This document shows positions 1-7,086 of a stretch of DNA of 33,132 bases, in pieces. The DNA comes from Bacillus sp. (in: firmicutes) (GTDB lineage: Bacteria; Bacillota; Bacilli; Bacillales; Cytobacillaceae): contig JAPSKD010000015.1 in assembly GCA_031177865.1 (NCBI GenBank), forward strand, positions 1 through 33,132, read 5' to 3'. The notes under the pieces are model-generated. The model made no database searches, was not told the origin of the DNA, and saw nothing but the letters and a program-made list of their open reading frames with translations. Both the position numbers and the translations under genes were made by a program. Positions within the stretch are counted from its first letter, which is position 1, and each line of letters opens with the position of its first letter.

Positions 1-31
1 TCTAATAAAGACGAATAGAACACATTTTTTT

Positions 32-58
32 GCTCCCCAGACTGGGGAGTTTTTTTTT
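32..58 (+). terminator. Rho-independent terminator
   Basis: A 6-bp GC-rich stem (CTCCCC at 33-38 with GGGGAG at 44-49) is followed by an unbroken run of T. It ends transcription of a plus-strand gene lying before the window. Confidence 0.85.
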
Positions 59-124
59 GTTGAAAATTAAGGAAGGAATAAACACAATACAGAAAGCAAA
101 ACCTTAAAAAAGGAGGTGTTTGTA

Positions 125-295
125 ATGAGAAAGGAATCTAGTTCATCCAAGAAGAAGCAAACATCGTTACATGGAGGTATTTATCCTTCAGAAAAATATG
201 TTCCTGGTGAGTCTGTTGATCAACATAAGGAACTTGAGGATGCAAATATCATGATTACAGGTGATGAAATTCGCCAGCAGAATGAAAATTTGTAA
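125..295 (+). CDS. Small hydrophilic hypothetical protein (56 aa)
   Basis: This 56-residue reading frame starts with ATG after a strong AAAGGAGGTG ribosome binding site at about 109-118. The protein begins with a Ser/Lys-rich stretch (MRKESSSSKKKQ), then has a Gly/Tyr/Pro region (HGGIYPSEKYVPGES) and an acidic, Gln-rich tail. It has no signal peptide, membrane segment or cysteine. It ends 19 bp before the SplA-like gene, and no terminator lies between them, so the two are probably cotranscribed. I do not recognise the family; size and composition resemble the many small sporulation-associated proteins of Bacillaceae, which is only an impression. The strong ribosome binding site is the main reason to call it a gene. 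Confidence 0.7.
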   Translation: MRKESSSSKKKQTSLHGGIYPSEKYVPGESVDQHKELEDANIMITGDEIRQQNENL

Positions 296-314
296 TTACG
301 GAGGGTAACTGGAT

Positions 315-566
315 ATGGATATTGTTGATATTTCGAGTGCTAAGCCTGGAGACGAAGTGTTTGTGATTTATCGTAATCCACATGTACCAACTGTTGCGAA
401 TATAAGACCTGCAGAAATTGTTGCTCACCCGAAGGATCCCAATGCACTTGCTTTATTTCTAAACGAAACCTTTCATGTCATTGAAGACGATGATGCTCTC
501 TTTCCTTCATCTCAATCAGCACAAAAAGCATTTGAGGATCATTTCTTTAATTTTGGAGATGAATAA
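315..566 (+). CDS. SplA-like small regulator (83 aa)
   Basis: The start is ATG, with GGAGGG at 300-305. The protein is acidic and soluble with no membrane segment. The region GDEVFVIYRNPH (residues 12-23) followed by a beta-rich core with ALALFLNETF resembles, from memory, Bacillus SplA, the TRAP-like small protein that represses the spore photoproduct lyase operon. In B. subtilis splA lies directly before splB; here no splB follows, and the next gene is on the opposite strand. The protein is therefore either a SplA paralogue with another target or a stand-alone copy. It forms a likely two-gene unit with the 56-aa gene upstream and is followed by a bidirectional terminator. Family assignment is moderately sure; function here is inferred. 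Confidence 0.6.
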   Translation: MDIVDISSAKPGDEVFVIYRNPHVPTVANIRPAEIVAHPKDPNALALFLNETFHVIEDDDALFPSSQSAQKAFEDHFFNFGDE

Positions 567-595
567 AAGACTGTCATTTATTTTGACAGTCTTTT
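565..595. terminator. Bidirectional terminator between convergent genes
   Basis: A 12-bp perfect stem (565-576 with 584-595), flanked by A and T tracts, can end the SplA-like gene on the plus strand and the YdjO-like gene on the minus strand. Confidence 0.8.
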
Positions 596-610
596 AGAAT
601 ACTTTCTTCA

Positions 611-796
611 TTATATTTTCGGAAGCTCTCTTATTTCTGCAGCCATTTCGTTTCCACACATTGGGCAAAGCAAGTCGTCCGTTACAAAATCCTTTCTCAT
701 CCAGCCGATACAAGCATTATCCATACAAGAATAGATTTCAGTTTCAAGCATAATTACTTCAACTTCTTCATCTTTAGCCCTTTTACCATAAAAAAT
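611..796 (-). CDS. YdjO-like cold-inducible zinc-ribbon protein, probable ATT start (61 aa)
   Basis: The protein carries two Cys pairs, YSCMDNAC (C24, C29) and LCPMCG (C44, C47), with the GWMRKDF segment between them. This matches B. subtilis YdjO, a 69-residue cold-induced protein of unknown role that probably binds zinc. YdjO begins with MSYYNKR; the equivalent residues here are IFYGKR, whose first codon is ATT at 796-794. A strong GGAGG lies 8 nt upstream of that ATT (809-805). No ATG, GTG or TTG lies at the right distance. In-frame ATG codons farther upstream (844 and 874) lack ribosome binding sites and would add 16 to 26 residues that the family does not have. I therefore choose the rare ATT start. 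The gene is divergent from the 44-aa gene at 896. Confidence 0.7.
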   Translation of the reverse strand: MFYGKRAKDEEVEVIMLETEIYSCMDNACIGWMRKDFVTDDLLCPMCGNEMAAEIRELPKI

Positions 797-895
797 GGGA
801 ACCGCCTCCTTTTTTATAGTATGTACCAAAAATGTCCTTTTCATTGCTAAAAAAACAATCTTTACCATAAACAATATAAGGAAGGAAAAATCTAG

Positions 896-1030
896 ATGAA
901 AATGAACGATAAAAAATTAACTATAGTCGGAACGGATATTGAAGAAGTAAAGAGATTAAATAACTTGTCAGGCTTAAGTTATAACCAAGTGAAACAGCTG
1001 CTTGCAGAAAAATATGCAAATAAGAGGTAG
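896..1030 (+). CDS. Small hypothetical protein (44 aa)
   Basis: The frame starts with ATG about 8 nt after AAGGAAGG. The protein reads MKMNDKKLTIVGTDIEEVKR at the start and then forms what looks like an amphipathic helix (LSGLSYNQVKQLLAEKYANK). There are no cysteines, no signal peptide and no membrane segment. It is divergent from the YdjO-like gene, and a hairpin overlaps its stop codon. I do not recognise the family. The ribosome binding site, sensible composition and directly following hairpin support it as a real small gene. Confidence 0.6.
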   Translation: MKMNDKKLTIVGTDIEEVKRLNNLSGLSYNQVKQLLAEKYANKR

Positions 1031-1056
1031 CCTTCCAATTTGGAAGGCTTATTCTT
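1029..1056. terminator. Hairpin between convergent genes
   Basis: A 9-bp perfect stem (1029-1037 with 1041-1049) with a 3-nt loop sits between the 44-aa gene and the stop codon of the MutS2-like gene. The T tract is weak on both strands, so it may be an inefficient bidirectional terminator. Confidence 0.6.
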
Positions 1057-2987
1057 TAGTTATCGCTATGTTCAATAATGATTTCACCATCATGCCTTTT
1101 GGAAATAATTTTACTTTTCTTCCGGTTCTCTTTCGATTCAAAAATGATATCAAAATCATAATCAGTGGGGTAAAGTTCCTCAGCTGAGATATAAAGTTTA
1201 ATTCTTTTGTGATTAATGGCTATTTTTTCACCTTTTACCTGCACAATATAGTTTCCTTGCTGGTCAGGACCGCTATAAACAATCCCGAATTCATTTGTCG
1301 GTGAAATTTTCACATTATCCCCTTGACTGTATTCAGTAATATTTGCGTCAGTATTAACGACGGCTTTTTTTCTATTTTTGTATCTATTAACAATCACTTG
1401 TTTTTCTAATTCCTTCTGTTTCCAAATATCAGTTTCCATATTGTCGTAGGTTTTCATTTCTTTATACGTTATTTGATGTGCTCTCTCAATGATTTTCGGA
1501 TGAATTCCTAACTTTAAGGCGATGGCAAACGCCTGACTCTCTCCTCCTCTGCCTATATTTAGCCGATAGGTCGGGCTGAGTGTCTCAATATCAAATTCCA
1601 TAGATCCGTTTATAAATCCCGGATGTTCTTCCGCAAACTCTTTTATTTCACTATAGTGGGTCGTGGCTAAAAGCATTGTTCCTTTGTGGAAAAGCTGTTC
1701 TAAAATTGCAGTGGCGAGACCCATTCCTTCACCTGGATCGGTTCCGGAACCTAGCTCATCCAGAAGAACTAAAGTTTGGTCATTTGTATCCTTTAAGATT
1801 TCAATGATGTTGACAATTCGCGAGCTAAACGTACTAAGATTCTCAGTAATACTTTGACCATCACCAATATCGACTAGGATACGCTGAAATACACTGAGAT
1901 TACTTTCTTCGGAAGCAGGGATATGGAGTCCGCACTGTACCATGAGTGTCAATAATCCTACCGTTTTAATACTTACTGTTTTACCACCTGTATTTGGACC
2001 CGTTATGACGAGTGCACTTTTCCCCTCCATCATCTCTAATGATAACGGTACGGCCTTATCACCTAGGAGCGGGTGCTTTACCTGCATTAACTTTATCTGC
2101 TTCTCATCATTAACCTTAACCCTAGCGCCATTAATGGACCTGCTATATTTCGCCTTTGCAAACAAAAAATCATAATGGACCATAGTTTCGATAGCCATAC
2201 GAATTTGCTGCTCTTTCTCTTCAACGAGCCCCGTTAAGTAAGTCAGAACCTTTTGGACTTCAACTTCCTCATCTGCTAGCAGCCACGTTAATTGTTCTTG
2301 ATAAACAGCAATTTCTTCGGGTTCGATAAATAAGGTTGAACCTGAAGCTGAAGTATCTAACACAGCCCCTTTAATTTTATTTCGGTATTCCTTCTTAATA
2401 GGAATAACATATCTTCCATCTCTTTGGCTGACAACGTTCTCTTGTAAATAGGTTTTATATTTGTTGGAGCGAATAAGCTGCATGGTTTTTTCTTTTAGCC
2501 GATCCTCATGAATAGCGATCTGTTTTCTTATCTTCAATAACTCTTTGGCCGCATAATCATCTACCCTGCCATTCCGGATACAACGTATAATTTCCTCTGC
2601 AAGTTCTGGCAGCTCCTCAATTGCTGCGACGTATGATGAAACTCTTGGTGCATAGTATTCTTTATCCTTCATGAACCGGCGCATCTTCCCACAACAATCT
2701 AAAAAATCATACAGCTTGGATAATTGATCAGGACGCAGCGCAGTCCCTTTGTTTAATTTTGATAAGATTTGCTCCATCCCGCCCAGTCCATGGACTGGAA
2801 CACTTGAGCTCTTCTTGAGTATTTCAACTGCCTCAGAAACTTCATCTAACCATGCTTCAATTTGCTTCAGATGTGTTGATGGAGCTAGATTATAGATCTT
2901 TTCTTTCCCTTCATTTGTTAAAGCAAATTCCGCTATTTTCTGTTTAATTTCTTGTACTTCCAATACCTTAAATGTATGTGTATTCAA
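1056..2987 (-). CDS. MutS2-like ATPase lacking the Smr domain (643 aa)
   Basis: The protein has the MutS2 layout: an N-terminal helical lever and clamp region, then an ABC-type ATPase with Walker A GPNTGGKT (about residues 330-337) and Walker B LVLLDELGSGTDP (about 406-418). After the ATPase comes a KOW-like beta segment around GDNVKISPTNEFGIVYSG. B. subtilis MutS2 is about 785 residues and ends with an Smr nuclease domain; this protein stops about 100 residues after the ATPase with a charged tail. MutS2 proteins act on recombination intermediates and on collided ribosomes; without Smr this one should bind and hydrolyse ATP but not cut. Start: TTG at 2987, 7 nt after GGAGGG. An upstream ATG at 3023 has no ribosome binding site. 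The full-length mutS2 is presumably elsewhere in the genome. Confidence 0.85.
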   Translation of the reverse strand: MNTHTFKVLEVQEIKQKIAEFALTNEGKEKIYNLAPSTHLKQIEAWLDEVSEAVEILKKSSSVPVHGLGGMEQILSKLNKGTALRPDQLSKLYDFLDCCGKMRRFMKDKEYYAPRVSSYVAAIEELPELAEEIIRCIRNGRVDDYAAKELLKIRKQIAIHEDRLKEKTMQLIRSNKYKTYLQENVVSQRDGRYVIPIKKEYRNKIKGAVLDTSASGSTLFIEPEEIAVYQEQLTWLLADEEVEVQKVLTYLTGLVEEKEQQIRMAIETMVHYDFLFAKAKYSRSINGARVKVNDEKQIKLMQVKHPLLGDKAVPLSLEMMEGKSALVITGPNTGGKTVSIKTVGLLTLMVQCGLHIPASEESNLSVFQRILVDIGDGQSITENLSTFSSRIVNIIEILKDTNDQTLVLLDELGSGTDPGEGMGLATAILEQLFHKGTMLLATTHYSEIKEFAEEHPGFINGSMEFDIETLSPTYRLNIGRGGESQAFAIALKLGIHPKIIERAHQITYKEMKTYDNMETDIWKQKELEKQVIVNRYKNRKKAVVNTDANITEYSQGDNVKISPTNEFGIVYSGPDQQGNYIVQVKGEKIAINHKRIKLYISAEELYPTDYDFDIIFESKENRKKSKIISKRHDGEIIIEHSDN

Positions 2988-3494
2988 TGATTTTCCCTCC
3001 AAATAAAATAAAAATAGCCGCAATGAACAATGTCATTGCGGCTAAGCTAAATAAAACGAGTTTATGCTCGTTTTTTTATACAGTATTTATCCATAAAAAA
3101 ACTGTCTACAGGATTGTACACAGCAGCACGGAAAAAATCATGTATGCTTGGTATGCCCATTGTTCTTAACTTCATTCCAATACCATACTCAAATAAACCT
3201 TTTACTCTTTTAAAAAAAGAACAAGGCTGCATAGGAATGAAAATATCCAATTGATTGGATTAGTTAAGAACGACACCTAACATACAACATACTCCCTTAT
3301 TTAGAAAATATTAATTCTTTTAAAGAATACAATAATCTGAAACAAAAGTCAAAATGAATCATTGCTTTCCTTACTATTTGTAGTATATGTAAAACGTCAA
3401 AAATGTTTAACAATATCGACCTTAATTTGACTATTCCTTAACTTGTTTAACACTTATTATTAGATTAGGTCAAATAATCAGAACAGGTTGAGAT
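2988..3494. other. Intergenic stretch with two hairpins
   Basis: About 500 bp with no convincing gene. It holds a 12-bp perfect hairpin (3015-3026 with 3033-3044), which lies in the 5' leader of the MutS2-like gene, and a terminator at 3053-3077. The rest is AT-rich. A 62-codon minus-strand frame at 3062-3250 has only a TTG start and no ribosome binding site, so I do not call it. The last part, 3380-3480, may contain the old promoter of the degraded regulator at 3495. Confidence 0.5.
3053..3077 (+). terminator. Terminator-like hairpin
   Basis: The stem AAAACGAG (3053-3060) pairs with CTCGTTTT (3067-3074) and runs into a T tract to 3077. No plus-strand gene directly precedes it, so it may insulate the neighbouring units or be the remnant of a lost gene. 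It is also nearly symmetrical on the minus strand. Confidence 0.6.
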
Positions 3495-3750
3495 ATGACT
3501 ACGGATACTCAAACAGAGAACCTTCTTACCAATGAATTAATAGAACTTTTACATTCTGCCGGAAGAATCATTGAAGTGAACAAAGGATCGTATCTGTTTC
3601 AAGAAGGCCAATCTGCTTCTGAAATGTACCTTATCCTTTCCAGACGGATACAAATATCAAAAATGAATGCCGAAGGGCAAGAGCTATAGTTACGCTTATG
3701 TTCGAAAGCATGATATTGTTGGGGAACTAACCCTCTTTTATTTAGTTCAC
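3495..3750 (+). pseudogene. Degraded Crp/Fnr-family regulator (N-terminal fragment)
   Basis: The frame from ATG at 3495 encodes the start of a cyclic-nucleotide-binding-type sensor domain: a leader ending in LIELLHSAGRIIEV, then KGSYLFQEGQSASEMYLILS and QISKMNAEGQEL. A TAG stop follows at 3687-3689. The next codons still read LRLCSK, and a shift of frame then gives KHDIVGELTLF, the expected continuation of the same domain. The similarity ends near 3750, so the rest of the beta roll and the whole DNA-binding helix-turn-helix are missing. A stop, a frameshift and a truncation together make a functional protein implausible. The relatives I have in mind are the ArcR/Fnr regulators of anaerobic metabolism, which is of note because pflB-pflA lie 7 kb away. 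Confidence 0.8.
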
Positions 3751-3808
3751 GAAATATCCACATCTTTTTATAAAAAACTTTTTTATCTTATAGATAGGAG
3801 GGAGAAAA

Positions 3809-4408
3809 ATGAAAAAAATCTATCTAATATGTAGTTTGGCCGTGTTCCTTTTGATTACTGCTGGAATCTCTTATTTTCTTATTCGGGATGCTAGTGCTGA
3901 GGTACCAGCTAATATTACTTTAGTGAACCAAAATGGAGAACCTTTCAATTTTGGAGAAGATAAAAAACTAAAACTTGTGGAATTTATTTATACCAATTGT
4001 CCAGATATTTGCCCCACGACTACCCAAAAGATGGTGCAATTGCAGAGTGATTTAGAAAAAAGCAATGTTTTCGGTAAAGAAATTCAGTTTGTTACAATTA
4101 CCATTGACCCATACCGAGACACACCGGAAGTGTTACAAAAATATATGAACGCTTTCAAAATCACTAATTCCGACAAATGGATTTTCCTAACGGGTGATCA
4201 GGAGAATATCAAAGCAGATCAAAAAAAGATTAGGGAAGTTGCAGAATCACTGCAGTTTCAATATAAAGACCCTGGTAATGGTCAATTTGTTCATACATCC
4301 TTTACCTATTTAATTGATGAAAATAATAAATACATTTCTAATTTCCCAATGGGAGAAGAGTTTGATAAACAGGAAGTCTATGAAGAGATAATGGATGAAA
4401 TGGAATAA
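3809..4408 (+). CDS. SCO1/SenC family copper chaperone (199 aa)
   Basis: SCO proteins deliver copper to the CuA site of cytochrome c oxidase subunit II on the outer face of the membrane. Here an N-terminal hydrophobic segment (about residues 5-25) with no lipobox acts as a signal anchor. A thioredoxin-like fold follows, with the copper-binding motif C64-PDI-C68 in YTNCPDICPTTT and the conserved distal histidine H162 in FVHTSFTYLID. All three ligands are present, and the length is normal for the family (B. subtilis YpmQ is about 193 residues). AGGAGG lies just before the ATG. The gene stands alone between the degraded regulator and its own terminator; no oxidase genes are adjacent. Confidence 0.9.
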   Translation: MKKIYLICSLAVFLLITAGISYFLIRDASAEVPANITLVNQNGEPFNFGEDKKLKLVEFIYTNCPDICPTTTQKMVQLQSDLEKSNVFGKEIQFVTITIDPYRDTPEVLQKYMNAFKITNSDKWIFLTGDQENIKADQKKIREVAESLQFQYKDPGNGQFVHTSFTYLIDENNKYISNFPMGEEFDKQEVYEEIMDEME

Positions 4409-4416
4409 GAGGATAT

Positions 4417-4454
4417 AAAAAAAGCGGTTAGTCCTTGGGATTAATCGCTTTTTA
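4417..4454 (+). terminator. Rho-independent terminator after the SCO gene
   Basis: An 11-bp stem with one G-U pair (4420-4430 with 4442-4452) ends in a T run. An A tract on its left side means it could also serve the minus-strand 44-aa gene that ends at 4463. Confidence 0.75.
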
Positions 4455-4462
4455 ATACCTAT

Positions 4463-4597
4463 TTAATTCACGGATGAAGGATACTTTTTAATTTGCTGTA
4501 GAGATAATAGGTAATTGGACTTTGGTTTTGTTAAACTAGCTTTTATTCCGGCCTGTTTTAACTTATTTACGAGTTCAGTAAGCTGCTTTTTCGACAT
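4463..4597 (-). CDS. Small basic hypothetical protein (44 aa)
   Basis: This minus-strand frame starts with ATG at 4597 after a GGTGA-type ribosome binding site. The product is Lys- and Leu-rich (MSKKQLTELVNKLKQAG at the start, ending LQQIKKYPSSVN), with a predicted N-terminal amphipathic helix and no membrane segment or cysteine. It is convergent with the SCO gene and shares its terminator. I do not recognise the family. The ribosome binding site is moderate, so this is a cautious call. Confidence 0.5.
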   Translation of the reverse strand: MSKKQLTELVNKLKQAGIKASLTKPKSNYLLSLQQIKKYPSSVN

Positions 4598-4767
4598 ACT
4601 TCTCACCTACTTTATTCCTTCACTCTTCTTTAACCAATTCTACAACAAAAATATGAATAAAGTGTGAAAACTAGGAAAAAAAATTAGAAAAATTTTCTGC
4701 AATATGTTTTATTTTTTCCCATTAAATACTCTCATTCAACAAAGAATTCGCTCTTCACCCATTTTAA

Positions 4768-4776
4768 TGGTATAAT
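4768..4776 (+). promoter_or_regulatory. Extended -10 promoter of the ABC-F gene
   Basis: The string TGGTATAAT fits an extended -10 element (TGn followed by a perfect TATAAT). No good -35 is seen 17 bp upstream, which is usual for extended -10 promoters. It lies 34 bp before the ATG at 4810. Confidence 0.5.
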
Positions 4777-4809
4777 TAGTAGATATTTTGTTGTTGGAGG
4801 ATTTTATTA

Positions 4810-6432
4810 ATGATAACTGTAAGTAACGTAAGTTTAAGATATGGTGACCGAAAGTTATTCGAAGATGTAAACATTAAATTTACTCCTGGAAATTGCTATG
4901 GTCTAATTGGCGCAAACGGCGCTGGAAAATCAACATTTTTAAAAATACTATCTGGAGAAATTGAATCTCAAACCGGAACGGTTCAACTCGGTCCAAACGA
5001 ACGGATGGCAGTATTAAAACAGAACCACTTTGAATACGAGGAACAAGAAGTTTTAAAGACTGTTGTTATGGGTCATGCAAGACTTTATCAAGTAATGCAA
5101 GAAAAAGACGCCATCTACATGAAGGAAAACTTCACAGATGAAGATGGTATGAAAGCTGCTGAGCTTGAAGGCGAGTTTGCTGAATTAAATGGATGGGAAG
5201 CAGAGCCAGAAGCAGCGATACTTTTAAAAGGTCTAGGTATCGGTGAAGACTTACATTATAAGAAAATGGCTGAATTAACAGGTTCAGAAAAGGTCAAGGT
5301 ACTTCTTGCACAGGCTCTTTTTGGCAGACCTGACGTATTACTTTTGGATGAGCCGACGAACCACTTAGATATTAAGGCGATTCAATGGTTAGAAGAGTTT
5401 TTGATCAACTTTGAAAATACAGTCATTGTCGTATCCCATGACCGTCATTTCTTAAATAAAGTTTGTACCCATATTGCAGATCTAGACTTTGGAAAAATTC
5501 AAATCTACGTAGGTAACTATGATTTTTGGTATGAATCAAGTCAACTAGCTACACGAATGGCTTCAGATGCAAACAAAAAGAAAGAAGAGAAAATTAAGGA
5601 GCTTCAAGCCTTTATTGCTCGTTTTAGCGCGAATGCATCTAAGTCAAAACAGGCAACTTCCCGTAAAAAGTTACTAGACAAAATTACACTAGATGACATT
5701 CGCCCTTCGTCCCGTCGATATCCTTTCGTTGGGTTTACACCTGAACGAGAAATCGGCAATGATTTGTTAAGAGTGGAAGGTTTAACAAAAACGATTGATG
5801 GTGTAAAAGTACTCGATAATATCAGCTTTTTCATGAACAAGGGTGACAAGATTGCTCTTGTTGGGACAAATGAAGTAGCCAAGACCACCCTTTTCAAAAT
5901 ATTAATGGGTGAAATGGAGGCTGACAGCGGTACCTTTAAATGGGGTATTACTACTTCTCAAGCCTACTTCCCTAAGGATAACTCCGAGTATTTTGAGAAC
6001 AGCGAGTTAAATCTGGTTGATTGGCTTCGTCAATTCTCTCCAAAAGATGAAAGTGAAAGCTTCTTACGAGGATTCTTAGGAAGGATGCTTTTTTCTGGTG
6101 AAGAAGTACTTAAGAAAGCGAGTGTTCTTTCAGGAGGAGAAAAAGTTCGTTGTATGCTTTCGAAGATGATGCTTAACGGAGCTAATGTTTTACTTCTTGA
6201 TGAGCCTACAAACCATCTTGATTTGGAATCCATTACAGCATTAAATAATGGTTTAATAAACTTTAAAGGGTCACTTATTTTCTCTTCACATGACCATCAA
6301 TTTATTCAAACCATCGCCAACCGTATTTTTGAAATAACTCCAAGTGGATTAGTTGATAAGCAAATGACTTACGATGAATACCTTGAAAATAGTGATATTC
6401 AAAAACAAGTGGCAGAGATGTACAATAAGTAA
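4810..6432 (+). CDS. ABC-F ATPase, YkpA/YbiT type (540 aa)
   Basis: ABC-F proteins have two fused ATPase domains and no membrane part; they bind the ribosome E site and act as translation factors or antibiotic-resistance factors. Domain 1 has Walker A GANGAGKST (residues 34-42), a degenerate signature LTGSEK, and Walker B VLLLDEPTNHLD. The charged linker near residues 255-290 fits the family interdomain arm. Domain 2 has an unusual Walker A, GTNEVAKTT (352-360), where the usual Gly before Lys is Ala, a normal signature LSGGEK, and a second LLLDEPTNHLD. Length and layout match YkpA/YbiT rather than the resistance subgroups (Vga, Msr). The start has TTGGAGG about 9 nt upstream. It is monocistronic, with its own promoter and terminator. 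Confidence 0.9.
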   Translation: MITVSNVSLRYGDRKLFEDVNIKFTPGNCYGLIGANGAGKSTFLKILSGEIESQTGTVQLGPNERMAVLKQNHFEYEEQEVLKTVVMGHARLYQVMQEKDAIYMKENFTDEDGMKAAELEGEFAELNGWEAEPEAAILLKGLGIGEDLHYKKMAELTGSEKVKVLLAQALFGRPDVLLLDEPTNHLDIKAIQWLEEFLINFENTVIVVSHDRHFLNKVCTHIADLDFGKIQIYVGNYDFWYESSQLATRMASDANKKKEEKIKELQAFIARFSANASKSKQATSRKKLLDKITLDDIRPSSRRYPFVGFTPEREIGNDLLRVEGLTKTIDGVKVLDNISFFMNKGDKIALVGTNEVAKTTLFKILMGEMEADSGTFKWGITTSQAYFPKDNSEYFENSELNLVDWLRQFSPKDESESFLRGFLGRMLFSGEEVLKKASVLSGGEKVRCMLSKMMLNGANVLLLDEPTNHLDLESITALNNGLINFKGSLIFSSHDHQFIQTIANRIFEITPSGLVDKQMTYDEYLENSDIQKQVAEMYNK

Positions 6433-6440
6433 AAGGTTGA

Positions 6441-6469
6441 AGCGGACACAACTCGTGCCCGCTTTTTTT
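6441..6469 (+). terminator. Rho-independent terminator after the ABC-F gene
   Basis: A 9-bp stem with one mismatch (6441-6449 with 6455-6463) is followed by seven T. It separates the ABC-F gene from the convergent YuzL-like gene. Confidence 0.8.
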
Positions 6470-6470
6470 A

Positions 6471-6602
6471 TTAGTCTCTCTTTTGTTTTCTGCGTGATGA
6501 AGACGCTTCTCTTGCTCCTGTTTCTGTTGTTGTGGTTCCTTGGCCTTCTACTTGTGGTGAAGCTAAGCCAATGGTGGATGGATCCTTTTTACGCTTTCCC
6601 AT
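6471..6602 (-). CDS. YuzL-like small protein (43 aa)
   Basis: The frame starts with ATG at 6602 after a very strong AAAGGAGGTG. The product begins MGKRKKDPSTIGLASPQVEG, has a Thr-rich middle, and ends in a basic Arg/Lys tail. A Lys-rich start with KKDPS followed by a Gly/Gln segment resembles, from memory, the small YuzL family of Bacillus, whose role is unknown. It is hydrophilic, with no cysteine or aromatic residue, as in small spore-associated proteins. It is divergent from ykuS, with about 100 bp between the two starts for both promoters. Confidence 0.65.
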   Translation of the reverse strand: MGKRKKDPSTIGLASPQVEGQGTTTTETGAREASSSRRKQKRD

Positions 6603-6701
6603 GATTACACCTCCTTTTTTAGTTTTTGAAGATTATCGTGACTTATACAGAATAATTCACTGGAACTTTGGCATGATAATCTACAGGAGGAGGTGTTTTG
6701 T

Positions 6702-6944
6702 ATGGCAAGAATTGGAGTAGAAGAATCATTAACAGATGTTCTAGAAGCATTAAGGGAAAAAGGACATGATGTAGTTCAACTTAGACAGGAATCAGATGCA
6801 CAAAATTGCGATTGCTGTGTTGTAACTGGTTTAGACTCAAATGTTATGGGAATGCAGGATACCTTTACAAAAGGTTCGGTTATTGAAGCTAATGGGATGA
6901 GCGCAGAAGAAGTGTGCCAGCAGGTAGAAAGCAGACTTCAATAG
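6702..6944 (+). CDS. ykuS: YkuS family protein (UPF0180, 80 aa)
   Basis: The sequence [21 protein letters not shown] matches the start of B. subtilis YkuS (81 residues), and the [10 protein letters not shown] segment and the helical end [12 protein letters not shown] fit the same family. The function is unknown. The ATG at 6702 follows AGGAGGAGGTG closely; an in-frame ATG nine bases upstream lies inside that ribosome binding site and is rejected. Four cysteines, two of them adjacent, may bind metal or form disulfides, but this is not established. The gene is alone, divergent from the YuzL-like gene, and followed by a terminator. Confidence 0.85.
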   Translation: MARIGVEESLTDVLEALREKGHDVVQLRQESDAQNCDCCVVTGLDSNVMGMQDTFTKGSVIEANGMSAEEVCQQVESRLQ

Positions 6945-6980
6945 GTTCAAACAACATAGGACAATGATGGTTAATACTTA

Positions 6981-7005
6981 AAACTGCCGCCCAGGCAGTT
7001 TTTTT
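6981..7005 (+). terminator. Rho-independent terminator after ykuS
   Basis: The 8-bp stem (6981-6988 with 6994-7001) ends in a T run. It isolates ykuS from the molybdate genes. Confidence 0.85.
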
Positions 7006-7086
7006 CTTATTCAATACTTTTAGGAAAAATAATCATTCGTTATAATGATAGAAGAAACTTTGATAGATTTTGAAAGGAAGTATTGA

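Noticed and set aside
3062-3250. 62-codon minus-strand open frame with Cys and Phe-rich sequence
   Set aside because: It has only a TTG start with no ribosome binding site, its end lies inside a hairpin, and the sequence matches no family I know.
6374-6604. 76-codon plus-strand frame with hydrophobic Leu-rich run
   Set aside because: It overlaps the end of the ABC-F gene, crosses its terminator, and is antisense to the better-supported YuzL-like gene.
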